NCBI RefSeq assembly: GCF_000426065.1
Contig: NZ_AUEQ01000016.1
Coordinates: 62,001 to 126,000, forward strand
Direction: 5' to 3'
DNA: 64,000 bases
Source: Mycobacterium sp. URHD0025
GTDB taxonomy: Bacteria > Actinomycetota > Actinomycetes > Mycobacteriales > Mycobacteriaceae
The notes beneath the pieces were generated by a model that saw only the letters and a program-made list of their open reading frames with translations, did no database searches and was not told where the DNA came from. The position numbers were made by a program, and so were the translations under genes. This document shows, piece by piece, positions 49,275 through 57,950 of the stretch (its first letter is position 1; each line of letters begins with the position of its first letter).

Positions 49275-49913
49275 ATGTGGAAGGTGACGGCAGCGGTCAC
49301 CCCTAAAGGGGAGCGTCGGCGGTACGCCCTCGTCAGGGCAGCCGCCGAGTTGCTTTGTGAAGGCGGATTCGACGCCGTCCGGCATCGCGCCGTGGCGCGC
49401 CGGGCCGGCCTGCCGCTCGCGTCGACGACGTACTACTTCTCGTCTCTCGACGACCTCATCGGCAAGGCTGTGGAATACATCGGAACCCGAGAGGCCGAAC
49501 AACTGAGGGCCGGTGTGGCCAACCTGTCGCGGCGGCGCCGCGGTGCCGAGTCGACTGCCGGCGTCCTGGTGGACTTGTTGCTGGGGGAATCTCTGGAGAG
49601 GCCCGGAAGCGAGGAGTTGATCTCGCGTTACGAGCGCTACATCGCCTGCGCCCGGCAGCCCGGGCTGCGCGACATCCAACGGCGCATCCTGCAACAGCGC
49701 ACCGATGCCGTGCTCGAGGTGGTGGAACGCTCGGGCCGCTCGGTGCGGGCCGAACTGGTCACCGCCCTGGTGTGCGCCGTCGACGGAGCCGTGGTTGCAT
49801 CGTTGGTGGACGAAGGTGAAGGGGCCAGAGTCAACGCCCGCGCGACGTTGATCGACGTCATCGATGTCCTTGCGCCCGTCGACGAGCAGGCGGGTACGCG
49901 TCTGACCGGCTGA
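49275..49913 (+). CDS. TetR family regulator (Rv0775-like)
   Basis: The 212-residue regulator has its helix-turn-helix at about 20-60 (RHRAVARRAGLPLASTTYYFSSLDDLIGKAVEYI), with an Arg-rich patch RRRRGAE at about 85. It is divergent from the exported esterase across 126 bases (no gene seen there) and ten bases before an amino-acid permease, so both are candidate targets. Corresponds in place to Rv0775. No clear palindrome was found in the upstream gap, so its operator is not identified. Confidence 0.85.
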   Translation: MWKVTAAVTPKGERRRYALVRAAAELLCEGGFDAVRHRAVARRAGLPLASTTYYFSSLDDLIGKAVEYIGTREAEQLRAGVANLSRRRRGAESTAGVLVDLLLGESLERPGSEELISRYERYIACARQPGLRDIQRRILQQRTDAVLEVVERSGRSVRAELVTALVCAVDGAVVASLVDEGEGARVNARATLIDVIDVLAPVDEQAGTRLTG

Positions 49914-49923
49914 AGGAGGGGGA

Positions 49924-51363
49924 ATGTCGCTACCCGCAACCGCGGAGGAGCCACAGCTCAAGCGGGTGATGGGGCCCGGACTCTTACTACTGTTCGTCGT
50001 CGGCGACATCCTCGGCACGGGCGTGTATGCGTTGACGGGGCAGGTCGCCAAGGAAGTCGGCGGCGCCGCGTGGCTTCCGTTCCTTGCGGCGTTCCTGATC
50101 GCCACCATCACCGCGTTCAGCTATCTCGAGCTGGTCACCAAGTACCCCCAGGCGGCCGGCGCAGCGCTGTACGCGCACAAGGCATTTGGCGTCCAGTTCG
50201 TCACCTTCCTGGTGGCGTTCATCGTGATGTGCTCCGGAATCACCTCCGCCTCAACAGCTTCGCGATTCTTCGCGGCCAGCTTCTTCAAGGGTCTCGAGGT
50301 GAACTTCGACTACGCCCCCGGCTGGGAGAAGCTCGGCATCATCGGGCTGGCGCTGCTGTTCATGGCGATGATCGCCATGGTGAACCTGCGCGGGGTCAGT
50401 GAAAGCGTCAAGCTCAACGTCTTTCTCACCTTCGTCGAGATCACCGGTCTGCTGCTGGTGATCCTGGTCGGGCTGTGGGCATTCACCGGCGGCACTGCCG
50501 AAGTGGACTTCAGCCGGGTCGTCGCATTCGAGACGCCCGACGGAAAGAATGCCTTCCTCGCCGTCACCACGGCCACCTCGCTGGCGTTCTTCGCGATGGT
50601 CGGCTTCGAGGACTCGGTCAACATGGCCGAGGAGACCAAGGATCCGGTGCGGATCTTCCCCAAGGTGCTGCTGTCCGGTCTCGGCATCGCGGGCCTGGTG
50701 TATGTGCTCGTCTCGGTCATCGCGGTGGCGCTGGTTCCGGTGGGGACACTGGCCGCCAGCAAGTCTCCCTTGGTCGAGGTCGTCCACGCCGGTGCACCCG
50801 GACTGCCGATCGACAACATCCTGCCGTTCATCTCGATGTTCGCGGTGTCCAACACCGCGCTGATCAACATGCTGATGGCCAGCCGCCTCATCTACGGGAT
50901 GTCACGCCAGCACGTGCTGCCTCCCATCCTGGGTGCGGTGCACCCGCGGCGCCGTACCCCTTGGGTCGCAATCACGTTCACCACGGTGCTGGCGTTCTGT
51001 CTGATCTTCTACGTATCGACCTTCGCCAGCGAGGACGCCATCGCGGTGCTGGGCGGTACGACGTCACTGTTGTTGCTCGCGGTGTTCGCGATGGTGAATG
51101 TGGCGGTCCTGGTGCTGCGCCGGGACGTGCGAAACGAGGGTGGGCATTTCAAGACTCCGACCGCGCTGCCCGTCGTCGGCTTCGTCGCCTCGCTCTATCT
51201 GGTGCTGCCCACTTCGGGCCGGCCATCCGAGCAGTACATCCTGGCGTTGGCCCTCGTGGTCATCGGCATCGTGCTGTTTGCCATCACCATGGTGATCAAC
51301 CGGCAGCTCGGCATTCGCGGGGCGGGTATCACCGACCCGACCCATCTCGGCGACGCGCCCTAG
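49924..51363 (+). CDS. APC-family amino-acid permease
   Basis: This 479-residue integral membrane protein has about 12 predicted helices. The first transmembrane segment carries the APC helix-breaking motif GDILGTGVYALTG. Conserved segments are ALYAHKAFG, SLAFFAMVGFEDSVNMAEETKDP (typical of the cationic or branched amino-acid branch) and ASRLIYGMSRQHVLPPILG. ATG 49924 follows GAAGGAGGGG. It overlaps the convergent relZ by four bases. Not in the M. tuberculosis order at this place as I recall. The substrate cannot be read from sequence. Confidence 0.9.
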   Translation: MSLPATAEEPQLKRVMGPGLLLLFVVGDILGTGVYALTGQVAKEVGGAAWLPFLAAFLIATITAFSYLELVTKYPQAAGAALYAHKAFGVQFVTFLVAFIVMCSGITSASTASRFFAASFFKGLEVNFDYAPGWEKLGIIGLALLFMAMIAMVNLRGVSESVKLNVFLTFVEITGLLLVILVGLWAFTGGTAEVDFSRVVAFETPDGKNAFLAVTTATSLAFFAMVGFEDSVNMAEETKDPVRIFPKVLLSGLGIAGLVYVLVSVIAVALVPVGTLAASKSPLVEVVHAGAPGLPIDNILPFISMFAVSNTALINMLMASRLIYGMSRQHVLPPILGAVHPRRRTPWVAITFTTVLAFCLIFYVSTFASEDAIAVLGGTTSLLLLAVFAMVNVAVLVLRRDVRNEGGHFKTPTALPVVGFVASLYLVLPTSGRPSEQYILALALVVIGIVLFAITMVINRQLGIRGAGITDPTHLGDAP

Positions 51364-53087
51364 GTCTCGGCGCGCAACTTCTCGATCCGGTTCTGCAGCA
51401 ACGCAATCCGATGGGCATTGCCGTCCAGCTCGAGGTAGCGGTCTCCGAACACCGCCAGCAGGGCGTCGTCGAGGCGACGCACCGCGCCGGGCGGGTATCG
51501 ATAGTCCATCAGGCGGTTGATCTCGTCGGTGTCCACCGAATCCAGCACGCCCGTCAACGCATCCAGCGAGGTGATGCCGAGCTCGAGCAGCAACCCGGAG
51601 ATCCAGCTGTAATGGTCGGTGCGGGACCAGCCGGCGTCGGCGAAGCGGTTGCCCAGATACGTTGCCAGTACCGGTGTGGCGATGCGCGCGTCCGAAGACG
51701 ACTCTGCGAATTCCGCGCCCCCCTCCTCGTCGGTCATGGTCTGCCGCAGCCGTTCCCGGATCTCGGTGAACTCGCGATCGGCCAGCTCCAGAAGTCCGGC
51801 GGCCAACGTGAACCGGCGGTCCAGTTCGCTGACATGCTCGGCCGGGATCGATCCCTTGTACCGCACGTCGTGCTCGAACTCGGCCCACGCGTGCTGCAGG
51901 ACGGTACGGACCTGGATGGACGCCGGATACTGCTCGCCTTCCACGCCGATCAGCAGGTGCCGGCTCGCATAGCCCCAGCGGCCCTGGCGGGCGGTCTGCA
52001 GACCCATGTCCTGGTCGTCGAGCAGCCGCATCTCCTCGGCCAGCAGGTTGGCCACAGCGTCGACGTCCTCACGCAGATAGGTGATGACGCGCAGGCCCAC
52101 CTGGTCGGTGATCTCGACCAGCGGATCGCTGTAGAGCGGAGTGCCGTCGGCCGCACGGCGATTGGCCTTCGCGGCGAACGAGTCGACACTCTTGGTCCGC
52201 GCCGTGATGCTCAGATAGTTGATGCCTGCCTCATCGAGCAGTCCGGTGACCAGCTTGAGGTACTGCTCCGTGGCGGCCACCAGGTCGGGGCGCCGGGCGG
52301 CATATTCGGCCACCGCGTTCGACGGCGGCGCATCGCGTGGCGGTGCCGGTCGTTGGCGGGGCAGCCGGTCCGGGGGAAGTGACGGGGTGACGATGTAGCC
52401 GGTGGCGAAGTCGCCGTAGATCGTCACGTCCTCGGGCCGGTGGTACCAGTACAGCGCGATGTAGGCGCAGAGCATGGCGTCGACGGGGTCCTCGTCACGG
52501 TCGAGTTGGCCCGGCCGGGTGGCGGCCTCGATCCGCCGGCGCAGCTCGACCCAGCTGACGTTGCGGTTGGCCCGCAGCCTCGGAGTCGCGGTGTCGAGCT
52601 CCTCGATGAACGTCATCAACCGCAGCAGCTCGTGCTGGCGGTCGCCGAACGATCCCCGCTTGTACTTCAGGGTCTTGTCGAGGCCGAACAACACGATGCT
52701 GGCCGGATGCGGATAGACCTCGATCGCGCGGCGCCGCGACGTGGACGACGGGTCCATGTCCAGTCCCAGCGCCGCGGCGATACGGGCGCCGCGCGGATGC
52801 TTGAACTCCGGTCGTTCGGTGAAGGCCGGGCGCGCACCGGCGTCGAACCGCTGGAAGTCCCGGTTGAGATCCCGTTCGCACTGCCGGTGGCCGGTCGGGT
52901 TCTTCACGATGAGCGGGGCATCGATGGCCACCAGGCAGTCGCCGCTGACGTAGGGCTCGATGGCCGCCGCGATGTCGTCGTCGTCCTGCGCCACACCGAC
53001 GTGCAGGAGCCGCCCACCGGAGTCGATGACAGCCACGCCCGTCTGGTTCTTCTCGCCCCACGCGAGGTCGAGTCCGACGAAGTACAT
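51360..53087 (-). CDS. relZ: RNase HII-like/DUF429 - (p)ppGpp synthetase fusion (RelZ)
   Basis: In this 575-residue fusion residues 1-230 form a DUF429/RNase H-like domain (GLDLAWG with Asp7, AIDAPL, DPVDAMLCAYIA). A Pro/Arg linker (235-258) follows, then a RelA/SpoT-type synthetase at about 265-420 with TDQVGLRVI (Asp328), GYASRH (372-377) and HAWAEFEHDVRYK. This matches the M. smegmatis dual-function RNase HII/(p)ppGpp synthetase MS_RHII-RSD (RelZ). The Glu usually starting ExQxRT is Ser390 here (SIQVRT), which may alter activity. In M. tuberculosis the counterpart is, from memory, a short first-domain-only protein (Rv0776c). Confidence 0.92.
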   Translation of the reverse strand: MYFVGLDLAWGEKNQTGVAVIDSGGRLLHVGVAQDDDDIAAAIEPYVSGDCLVAIDAPLIVKNPTGHRQCERDLNRDFQRFDAGARPAFTERPEFKHPRGARIAAALGLDMDPSSTSRRRAIEVYPHPASIVLFGLDKTLKYKRGSFGDRQHELLRLMTFIEELDTATPRLRANRNVSWVELRRRIEAATRPGQLDRDEDPVDAMLCAYIALYWYHRPEDVTIYGDFATGYIVTPSLPPDRLPRQRPAPPRDAPPSNAVAEYAARRPDLVAATEQYLKLVTGLLDEAGINYLSITARTKSVDSFAAKANRRAADGTPLYSDPLVEITDQVGLRVITYLREDVDAVANLLAEEMRLLDDQDMGLQTARQGRWGYASRHLLIGVEGEQYPASIQVRTVLQHAWAEFEHDVRYKGSIPAEHVSELDRRFTLAAGLLELADREFTEIRERLRQTMTDEEGGAEFAESSSDARIATPVLATYLGNRFADAGWSRTDHYSWISGLLLELGITSLDALTGVLDSVDTDEINRLMDYRYPPGAVRRLDDALLAVFGDRYLELDGNAHRIALLQNRIEKLRAET

Positions 53088-53137
53088 CCGTCCACTGTCT
53101 CATTGGTACCCCGGCCCGGGTCGTAAGCTGTGTGTTC

Positions 53138-54556
53138 GTGACGATCCCGAATGTTCTGGCCAACCGCTACGCCAGCGACGAAATGGTCGCGATCTGGTCG
53201 CCCGAGGCCAAGATCGTCGCCGAGCGCCGACTCTGGCTCGCCGTGCTCCGCGCGCAGGCCGAGCTGGGTGTCACGGTGCCCGACGGCGTGATCGACGACT
53301 ACGAGCGGGTACTGGAGAACGTCGACCTCGCCTCCATCGCGGCGCGCGAGCGCGTCACCCGCCACGACGTCAAGGCCCGCATCGAGGAGTTCAACGCGCT
53401 GGCCGGCCACGAGCACATCCACAAGGGCATGACGAGCCGCGACCTCACCGAGAACGTCGAGCAGCTGCAGATCCGTCAATCCCTCGAGCTCGTATTCGCC
53501 CACGGCGTGGCGGTGGTCGCCCGGCTGGCCGAACGCTCCGTCGTCTACCGCGACGTGGTCATGGCGGGCCGGTCGCACAACGTGGCCGCCCAGGCCACCA
53601 CGCTCGGCAAGCGGTTCGCCTCGGCGGCCGAAGAGAGTTTGGTGGCCCTGACGCGGCTGAGGGAGCTGATCGACCGCTACCCGCTGCGCGGCATCAAAGG
53701 CCCGATGGGGACCGCCCAGGACATGCTCGATCTGTTCGACGGGGACACGTCAAAGCTGGCCGAACTGGAACGACGGGTCGCCCAATTCCTGGGCTTCACA
53801 GACGTTTTCACCAGTGTCGGGCAGGTCTACCCGCGTTCGCTGGACCACGATGTGCTCTCGGCGCTGGTACAGGTGGGTGCCGGGCCGTCCTCGCTGGCGC
53901 ACACCATCCGGCTCATGGCCGGCCACGAGCTGGTGACCGAGGGCTTCGCGCCCGGACAGGTCGGCTCCTCGGCCATGCCTCACAAGATGAACACCCGGTC
54001 CTGCGAGCGGGTCAACGGCCTGCAGGTGGTACTGCGCGGCTACGCCTCGATGGCCGCCGAACTGGCAGGCGCGCAGTGGAACGAGGGCGACGTGTTCTGC
54101 TCGGTGGTGCGCCGCGTCGCGCTGCCCGACGGATTCTTCGCCATCGACGGGCAGACCGAGACCTTGCTGACCGTGCTCGACGAGTTCGGTGCCTACCCGG
54201 CGGTGATCCAGCGCGAGCTGGACCGCTATCTGCCGTTCCTGGCCACGACCCGCATCCTGATCGCCGCGGTGCGCGCCGGGGTGGGCCGCGAAACCGCGCA
54301 CGAGGTGATCAAGGAACACGCCGTGGCCGTCGCGCTCGACATGCGTGAGCGCGGATTGGAGCCCGACCTGCTGGACCGCCTGGCTGCCGATCCGCGGCTG
54401 CCGCTGGACCGGGCGGCGCTGGAGGCCGCGCTGGCCGACAAGCAGGCCTTCACCGGCGCCGCGGGCGCCCAGGTCGACGGCGTTGTCGCGGCCGTCGACG
54501 AGCTGGTCAGCCGCTACCCGGAGGCCGCCAAGTACACCTCGGGCGCCATCTTGTGA
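53138..54556 (+). CDS. purB: Adenylosuccinate lyase
   Basis: The 472-residue fumarase/aspartase-superfamily enzyme acts twice in purine synthesis (SAICAR and adenylosuccinate cleavage). The family signature GSSAMPHKMNTRSCER is at about 279-294, and MTSRDLTEN and AGRSHNVAAQATTLGKR supply active-site residues. I use GTG 53138 (MTIPNVLANRYAS), giving exactly the length of Rv0777; a GTG two codons upstream adds nothing. The stop overlaps the cyp126 start as GTGA. Divergent from relZ. Confidence 0.97.
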   Translation: MTIPNVLANRYASDEMVAIWSPEAKIVAERRLWLAVLRAQAELGVTVPDGVIDDYERVLENVDLASIAARERVTRHDVKARIEEFNALAGHEHIHKGMTSRDLTENVEQLQIRQSLELVFAHGVAVVARLAERSVVYRDVVMAGRSHNVAAQATTLGKRFASAAEESLVALTRLRELIDRYPLRGIKGPMGTAQDMLDLFDGDTSKLAELERRVAQFLGFTDVFTSVGQVYPRSLDHDVLSALVQVGAGPSSLAHTIRLMAGHELVTEGFAPGQVGSSAMPHKMNTRSCERVNGLQVVLRGYASMAAELAGAQWNEGDVFCSVVRRVALPDGFFAIDGQTETLLTVLDEFGAYPAVIQRELDRYLPFLATTRILIAAVRAGVGRETAHEVIKEHAVAVALDMRERGLEPDLLDRLAADPRLPLDRAALEAALADKQAFTGAAGAQVDGVVAAVDELVSRYPEAAKYTSGAIL

Positions 54557-55761
54557 CTTTGGCGGCCGACCTCACCGACCTGGACAATTTCGCGGCCGGT
54601 TTCCCGCACGAGTTGTTCGCCGCACACCGCCGCGAAGCCCCGGTGTACTGGCACCCGGCGACCGAACATACCCCCGATGGTGAGGGCTTCTGGTCGGTGG
54701 CCACGCACGCCGAAACCCTTGCGGTGCTGCGCGATGCGGACACCTACTCGTCGGTGACCGGCGGTACCCGACCCTACGGGGGCACGCTCCTGCAGGACCT
54801 GTCCATCGCCGGGCAGGTGCTCAACATGATGGACGATCCGCGGCATTCCGAGATCCGGCGGCTGGTCAGCTCCGGGCTCACCCCGCGGATGATCCGGCGG
54901 GTCGAAGACGACCTGCGGATGCGGACGCGCCGGCTGCTGGACGAGGTGGTGGCCGGAGCACCGTTCGACTTCCTGGTCGACGTGGCCGCGGAGCTGCCCA
55001 TGCAGATGATCTGCATACTGCTGGGAGTGCCTGAATCCGAACGGCATTGGCTGTTCCACGCGATCGAGCCGCAGTTCGACTTCGGTGGTTCGCGCTCGGC
55101 GGCCATGGCGCAGATGACTGCCGAAGAGGCGGGCTCACGGATGTACACCTACGGCCAGGAACTCATCGCCGCCAAACGTGCCGAGCCCACCGACGACATG
55201 CTCTCGGTGGTGGCCAACGCGTCGGATGCCGAGTTGAGCGATCTCGAGCTCTACCTGTTCTTCAGCCTCCTGTTCAGCGCCGGAGCCGAGACCACCCGCA
55301 ACGCGGTGGCCGGCGGACTGCTGGCATTGATCGAAAACCCTTCGCAGCTGGCATTGTTGCGGGAGGACCTCGGCGAACTGCCCACCGCCATCGAGGAGAT
55401 GGTGCGCTGGACGTCGCCGTCACCGTCCAAGCGGCGCACCGCAACCCGAGCGGTGACGCTGGGTGGCTGCGACATCGAGGCCGGGCAGAAGGTGCAGGTG
55501 TGGGAGGGTTCGGCGAACCGGGACGCGCTGGTGTTCGAGCGCCCGGACGTTTTCGACATCACGCGTAAGCCCAACCCGCACTTGGGTTTCGGCTACGGCG
55601 TGCACTACTGCCTCGGCGCCAACCTGGCTCGGCTGGAGTTGCGGGTGCTGTTCGAGGAGCTCTTGGGCCGGTTCTCGTCGGCCCGGCTGACCAAGCCCGT
55701 CGAATGGGCCCGCAGCAACCGGCACACCGGGATCCGGCATCTCGTGGTCGAATTCGCCTAA
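54553..55761 (+). CDS. cyp126: Cytochrome P450 CYP126
   Basis: The 402-residue P450 closely follows CYP126 (Rv0778): FPHELFAAHRREAPVYWHP, TYSSVTGG, SSGLTPRMIRRVEDDLR, LLFSAGAETTRNAVAGGLLALIENP, ExxR in EEMVRWTSPSPSKRRTA, and haem loop FGYGVHYCLGANLARLE. GTG 54553 overlaps purB (GTGA), so it is co-translated with a purine gene, an arrangement kept in M. tuberculosis. The natural substrate is unknown. Confidence 0.95.
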   Translation: MTLAADLTDLDNFAAGFPHELFAAHRREAPVYWHPATEHTPDGEGFWSVATHAETLAVLRDADTYSSVTGGTRPYGGTLLQDLSIAGQVLNMMDDPRHSEIRRLVSSGLTPRMIRRVEDDLRMRTRRLLDEVVAGAPFDFLVDVAAELPMQMICILLGVPESERHWLFHAIEPQFDFGGSRSAAMAQMTAEEAGSRMYTYGQELIAAKRAEPTDDMLSVVANASDAELSDLELYLFFSLLFSAGAETTRNAVAGGLLALIENPSQLALLREDLGELPTAIEEMVRWTSPSPSKRRTATRAVTLGGCDIEAGQKVQVWEGSANRDALVFERPDVFDITRKPNPHLGFGYGVHYCLGANLARLELRVLFEELLGRFSSARLTKPVEWARSNRHTGIRHLVVEFA

Positions 55762-55770
55762 CCTCGGAGC

Positions 55771-56358
55771 ATGGACTCAGGCCAAAACGACCATCTCCGA
55801 GTCTCAGACGCCGAGCGCGCCAGGGTGGGACAACTGCTCGAACGTGCGGTAGGCGAAGGCATGATCACGCTCGACGAATTCACCGAGGGCTACGACGCCG
55901 CCCTGGCCGCGCGGACCCGCGGTGAGCTGAGCGCGGTGATAGCCGATCTGCCGCTGGCCGCACCGCCAGCGCAGCGTCCGGCGGTCGCACCCGAGGAGCT
56001 GCGCGGGTGGATGTCGTCGATCGTGCGGCGCGGACAGTGGAGGGCGGCGCCGGTGCTGCACCTGAACACCCGGCTGTGCAGCACGACCCTCGACTTCACC
56101 TCGGCGGTCCTACCCAGCCGGGTCGTCGAGATCCTCGTCGACGATTACTGCAGTTCGACCGAGATCATCGTGCCCACCGCGGCCACCGCCGACCTCAACG
56201 GCGTCAACGCCGTCGCCGGCAGTGCCACGGTCAAGGTGCGCACCAGCCCGCCGTCGGACCAGCTGCATCTCGTGGTGCGCGGCCGGGTGCGGATGGGTTC
56301 GGTGACGGTGCGCCACCCCTTTGGAAGCTGGCTGCGGAGAATCAGCGGTACTGCATAG
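55771..56358 (+). CDS. DUF1707 domain protein
   Basis: The 195-residue protein has an N-terminal DUF1707/SHOCT-like helical hairpin (LRVSDAERARVGQLLERAVGEGMITLDEF, then YDAALAARTRGEL) at 9-60. A beta-rich C-terminal part (95-195) with repeated strand motifs (STTLDFTSAVLPSRVVEILVDDYCSSTEIIV) resembles LiaF-type cell-envelope response domains. No membrane segment is seen. It follows cyp126 by nine bases and overlaps the convergent AbiEi-like gene by 17. DUF1707 proteins are common in actinobacteria with unsettled roles. Confidence 0.82.
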   Translation: MDSGQNDHLRVSDAERARVGQLLERAVGEGMITLDEFTEGYDAALAARTRGELSAVIADLPLAAPPAQRPAVAPEELRGWMSSIVRRGQWRAAPVLHLNTRLCSTTLDFTSAVLPSRVVEILVDDYCSSTEIIVPTAATADLNGVNAVAGSATVKVRTSPPSDQLHLVVRGRVRMGSVTVRHPFGSWLRRISGTA

Positions 56359-57229
56359 CGCAGCGGATCTCGGTGATCACCCGCTGCGGATACTCGGTCA
56401 GATCCAGCCAGGTGAACCGCAGCACCTGCCAGCCCATCAGCGCGATCTCGTTCTGCTTGACCCGATCGTGCTGGAAGTCCTCCTGATCGCTGTGGAACGC
56501 CCAGCCGTCGGTCTCGATCGCGAGTTTGTGAGCGCGGAAGGCAACGTCGATCACGTATCGGCCCAGGCGGTAGTTGGCCTTCCATCCGGTGATCCGGGCT
56601 TCTCTGAGCAGCTTGACCAGTAGCCGCTCGGCTTCACTCCGTGCTCCGTCAGCCGCGGCGATGAGCAACCTGCGGGCAGCTGGCGAGCCGTGCCTGCCCT
56701 TGTTGTGCAGATGCGCCCGCCACAGGTCGCGCAGCTCGGTGTGGCGCTGCAACGCGGTGTCCATGAGCCTGGCGCCACCGCCCCGCCGGGCCGCGGCCTC
56801 CACGACCGTCAGCGGCAGCGCCGTCACCCGCAGACCGCGGCGTTCCACTATGTCGCGCGGGTCGAGGTCACGCCTGCGCAGCCGGATGCCGTGCCGCTGC
56901 GGATGGTGGCCCGTCCTCGGGATGGTGACCTCAACGATTTCCGGCGGGTATCTGGCGACCTCGTGCCACCACGCGGCGGCCAGTCCGGTCGCTGTCGCAT
57001 TCGGCCCCGCCGACCAGACAGCGGTCCTGATCCTGGCTGAATCGGTGAACGGTCGATCGTCGACGAAATAGACCCCAGGCGAGCAGCGGAGCCAACGTCC
57101 AGACCGGACCCTGCGGTAGACCGCCTGCTTGCTCAGCCCAGCCTGCTGTGCCTGAGCCAGGGTGATTACGCCATCGTGGTCGCGCAGATAGTCATCGAGC
57201 ACATCGATTGGACGGGCTGCCCCCGCCAA
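56342..57229 (-). CDS. AbiEi antitoxin-like N-terminus fused to DUF559 nuclease-like domain
   Basis: The N-terminal domain of this 295-residue protein (about 8-70, GVITLAQAQQAGLSKQAVYRRVRSGRWLRCSPGVYF) is the winged helix of AbiEi-type antitoxins. The C-terminus (about 205-290) is DUF559/Vsr-like, with YVIDVAFRAHKLAIETDGWAFH and a later QVLRFTW strand. Start is TTG 57229 or GTG 57202; no ATG fits. No AbiEii toxin gene is adjacent, so a classic toxin-antitoxin pair is not present. Actinobacterial genomes carry many such stand-alone proteins of unknown role. Confidence 0.78.
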   Translation of the reverse strand: MAGAARPIDVLDDYLRDHDGVITLAQAQQAGLSKQAVYRRVRSGRWLRCSPGVYFVDDRPFTDSARIRTAVWSAGPNATATGLAAAWWHEVARYPPEIVEVTIPRTGHHPQRHGIRLRRRDLDPRDIVERRGLRVTALPLTVVEAAARRGGGARLMDTALQRHTELRDLWRAHLHNKGRHGSPAARRLLIAAADGARSEAERLLVKLLREARITGWKANYRLGRYVIDVAFRAHKLAIETDGWAFHSDQEDFQHDRVKQNEIALMGWQVLRFTWLDLTEYPQRVITEIRCAMQYR

Positions 57230-57246
57230 CCGGTTCCCACCCCTGT

Positions 57247-57295
57247 GATTTGGGTGCGTTCAGTAACGGTGGGCGTTACTGAACGCACCGAAATC
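57247..57295 (-). terminator. Strong hairpin ending the Rv0779c-like gene
   Basis: A perfect 15-bp stem GGTGCGTTCAGTAAC (57253-57267) pairs with 57275-57289 around a seven-base loop. After one mismatch it extends by GATTT/AAATC (57247-57251, 57291-57295). The outer right arm includes bases of the 57294 stop codon. It lies between two minus-strand genes and ends 18 bases before the next start, so it probably separates their transcripts. Confidence 0.75.
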
Positions 57296-57920
57296 ACTGG
57301 GAAACGCGGCGGAGGCGCATACCGGCGGACCGCAGCTCAAGGGCCGCCAGCCCGCGAATGGCCTGCTGATCCTGACTGCGCCAGGCGCCGACCGGGTCGT
57401 CGGACACCGCGGTCAGCTTGGCCAGCGGCCGGTTGGCCAGGGCCCGCAGCGCCAGCAGCTGTTCCCCGGCCGCTGTCGAGGCCAGGGTGATCGCCGTCCA
57501 CTTGCGCCGGAAGAACCGCACGCGCAGATACAGCCATGGCAGCGCCACGAAGAGGATGGGTGCCGCGGCCACCGCCAGGGCCAGCACCCAGGCCAGCCAA
57601 CTGGCCGTGCTGTCCAGGTTGGCGCCGGCACCCGCGATGTCGAGGGCCGCGTCGCTGGCAGCGCGTAGCGGCTTGCTCAGCGTGTCGCCGATCAGAGGAA
57701 CGTGGTCGGTGCTGTCACCGGCGGAGCCGAGGTTGTCGGCAACCCCGTTGGCGCCGCTCTGGACCTGCCTGCCGACCTCGGCGATGGTCGACACGGCCGA
57801 ATGCACGGCCAGGCCGACCAATATCCAGACCGCGGTCCAGGTGATGACGGCCACGTCGCTGAACAACTGCGCCAACAGGCGGCCGGGTCTGCTGGCATAG
57901 GGCAGGTACCGCGATCTCAT
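57294..57920 (-). CDS. Two-helix membrane protein (Rv0779c-like)
   Basis: The 208-residue protein starts at ATG 57920 (MRSRYLPYASRPG). It has two membrane helices, about 20-40 (DVAVITWTAVWILVGLAVHSAV) and about 115-140 (WLAWVLALAVAAAPILFVALPWLYLRV). An extracytoplasmic stretch of about 70 residues lies between, and a basic cytoplasmic C-terminus has many Ala and Leu. No catalytic motif is seen. It corresponds to Rv0779c, convergent in place between cyp126 and purC. Function unknown; the 30-base divergent gap to purC suggests a shared promoter region. Confidence 0.8.
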   Translation of the reverse strand: MRSRYLPYASRPGRLLAQLFSDVAVITWTAVWILVGLAVHSAVSTIAEVGRQVQSGANGVADNLGSAGDSTDHVPLIGDTLSKPLRAASDAALDIAGAGANLDSTASWLAWVLALAVAAAPILFVALPWLYLRVRFFRRKWTAITLASTAAGEQLLALRALANRPLAKLTAVSDDPVGAWRSQDQQAIRGLAALELRSAGMRLRRVSQ

Positions 57921-57950
57921 GAAACCGATCCCAACACATAGGGTGGCCCA

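Noticed and set aside
49149..50111. N-terminal extension of the esterase to 598 residues
   Set aside because: The upstream part is antisense to the TetR gene; the twin-arginine leader fixes the start near 49148.
56342..57229. AbiE type IV toxin-antitoxin pair
   Set aside because: No nucleotidyltransferase toxin gene (AbiEii) lies on either side.
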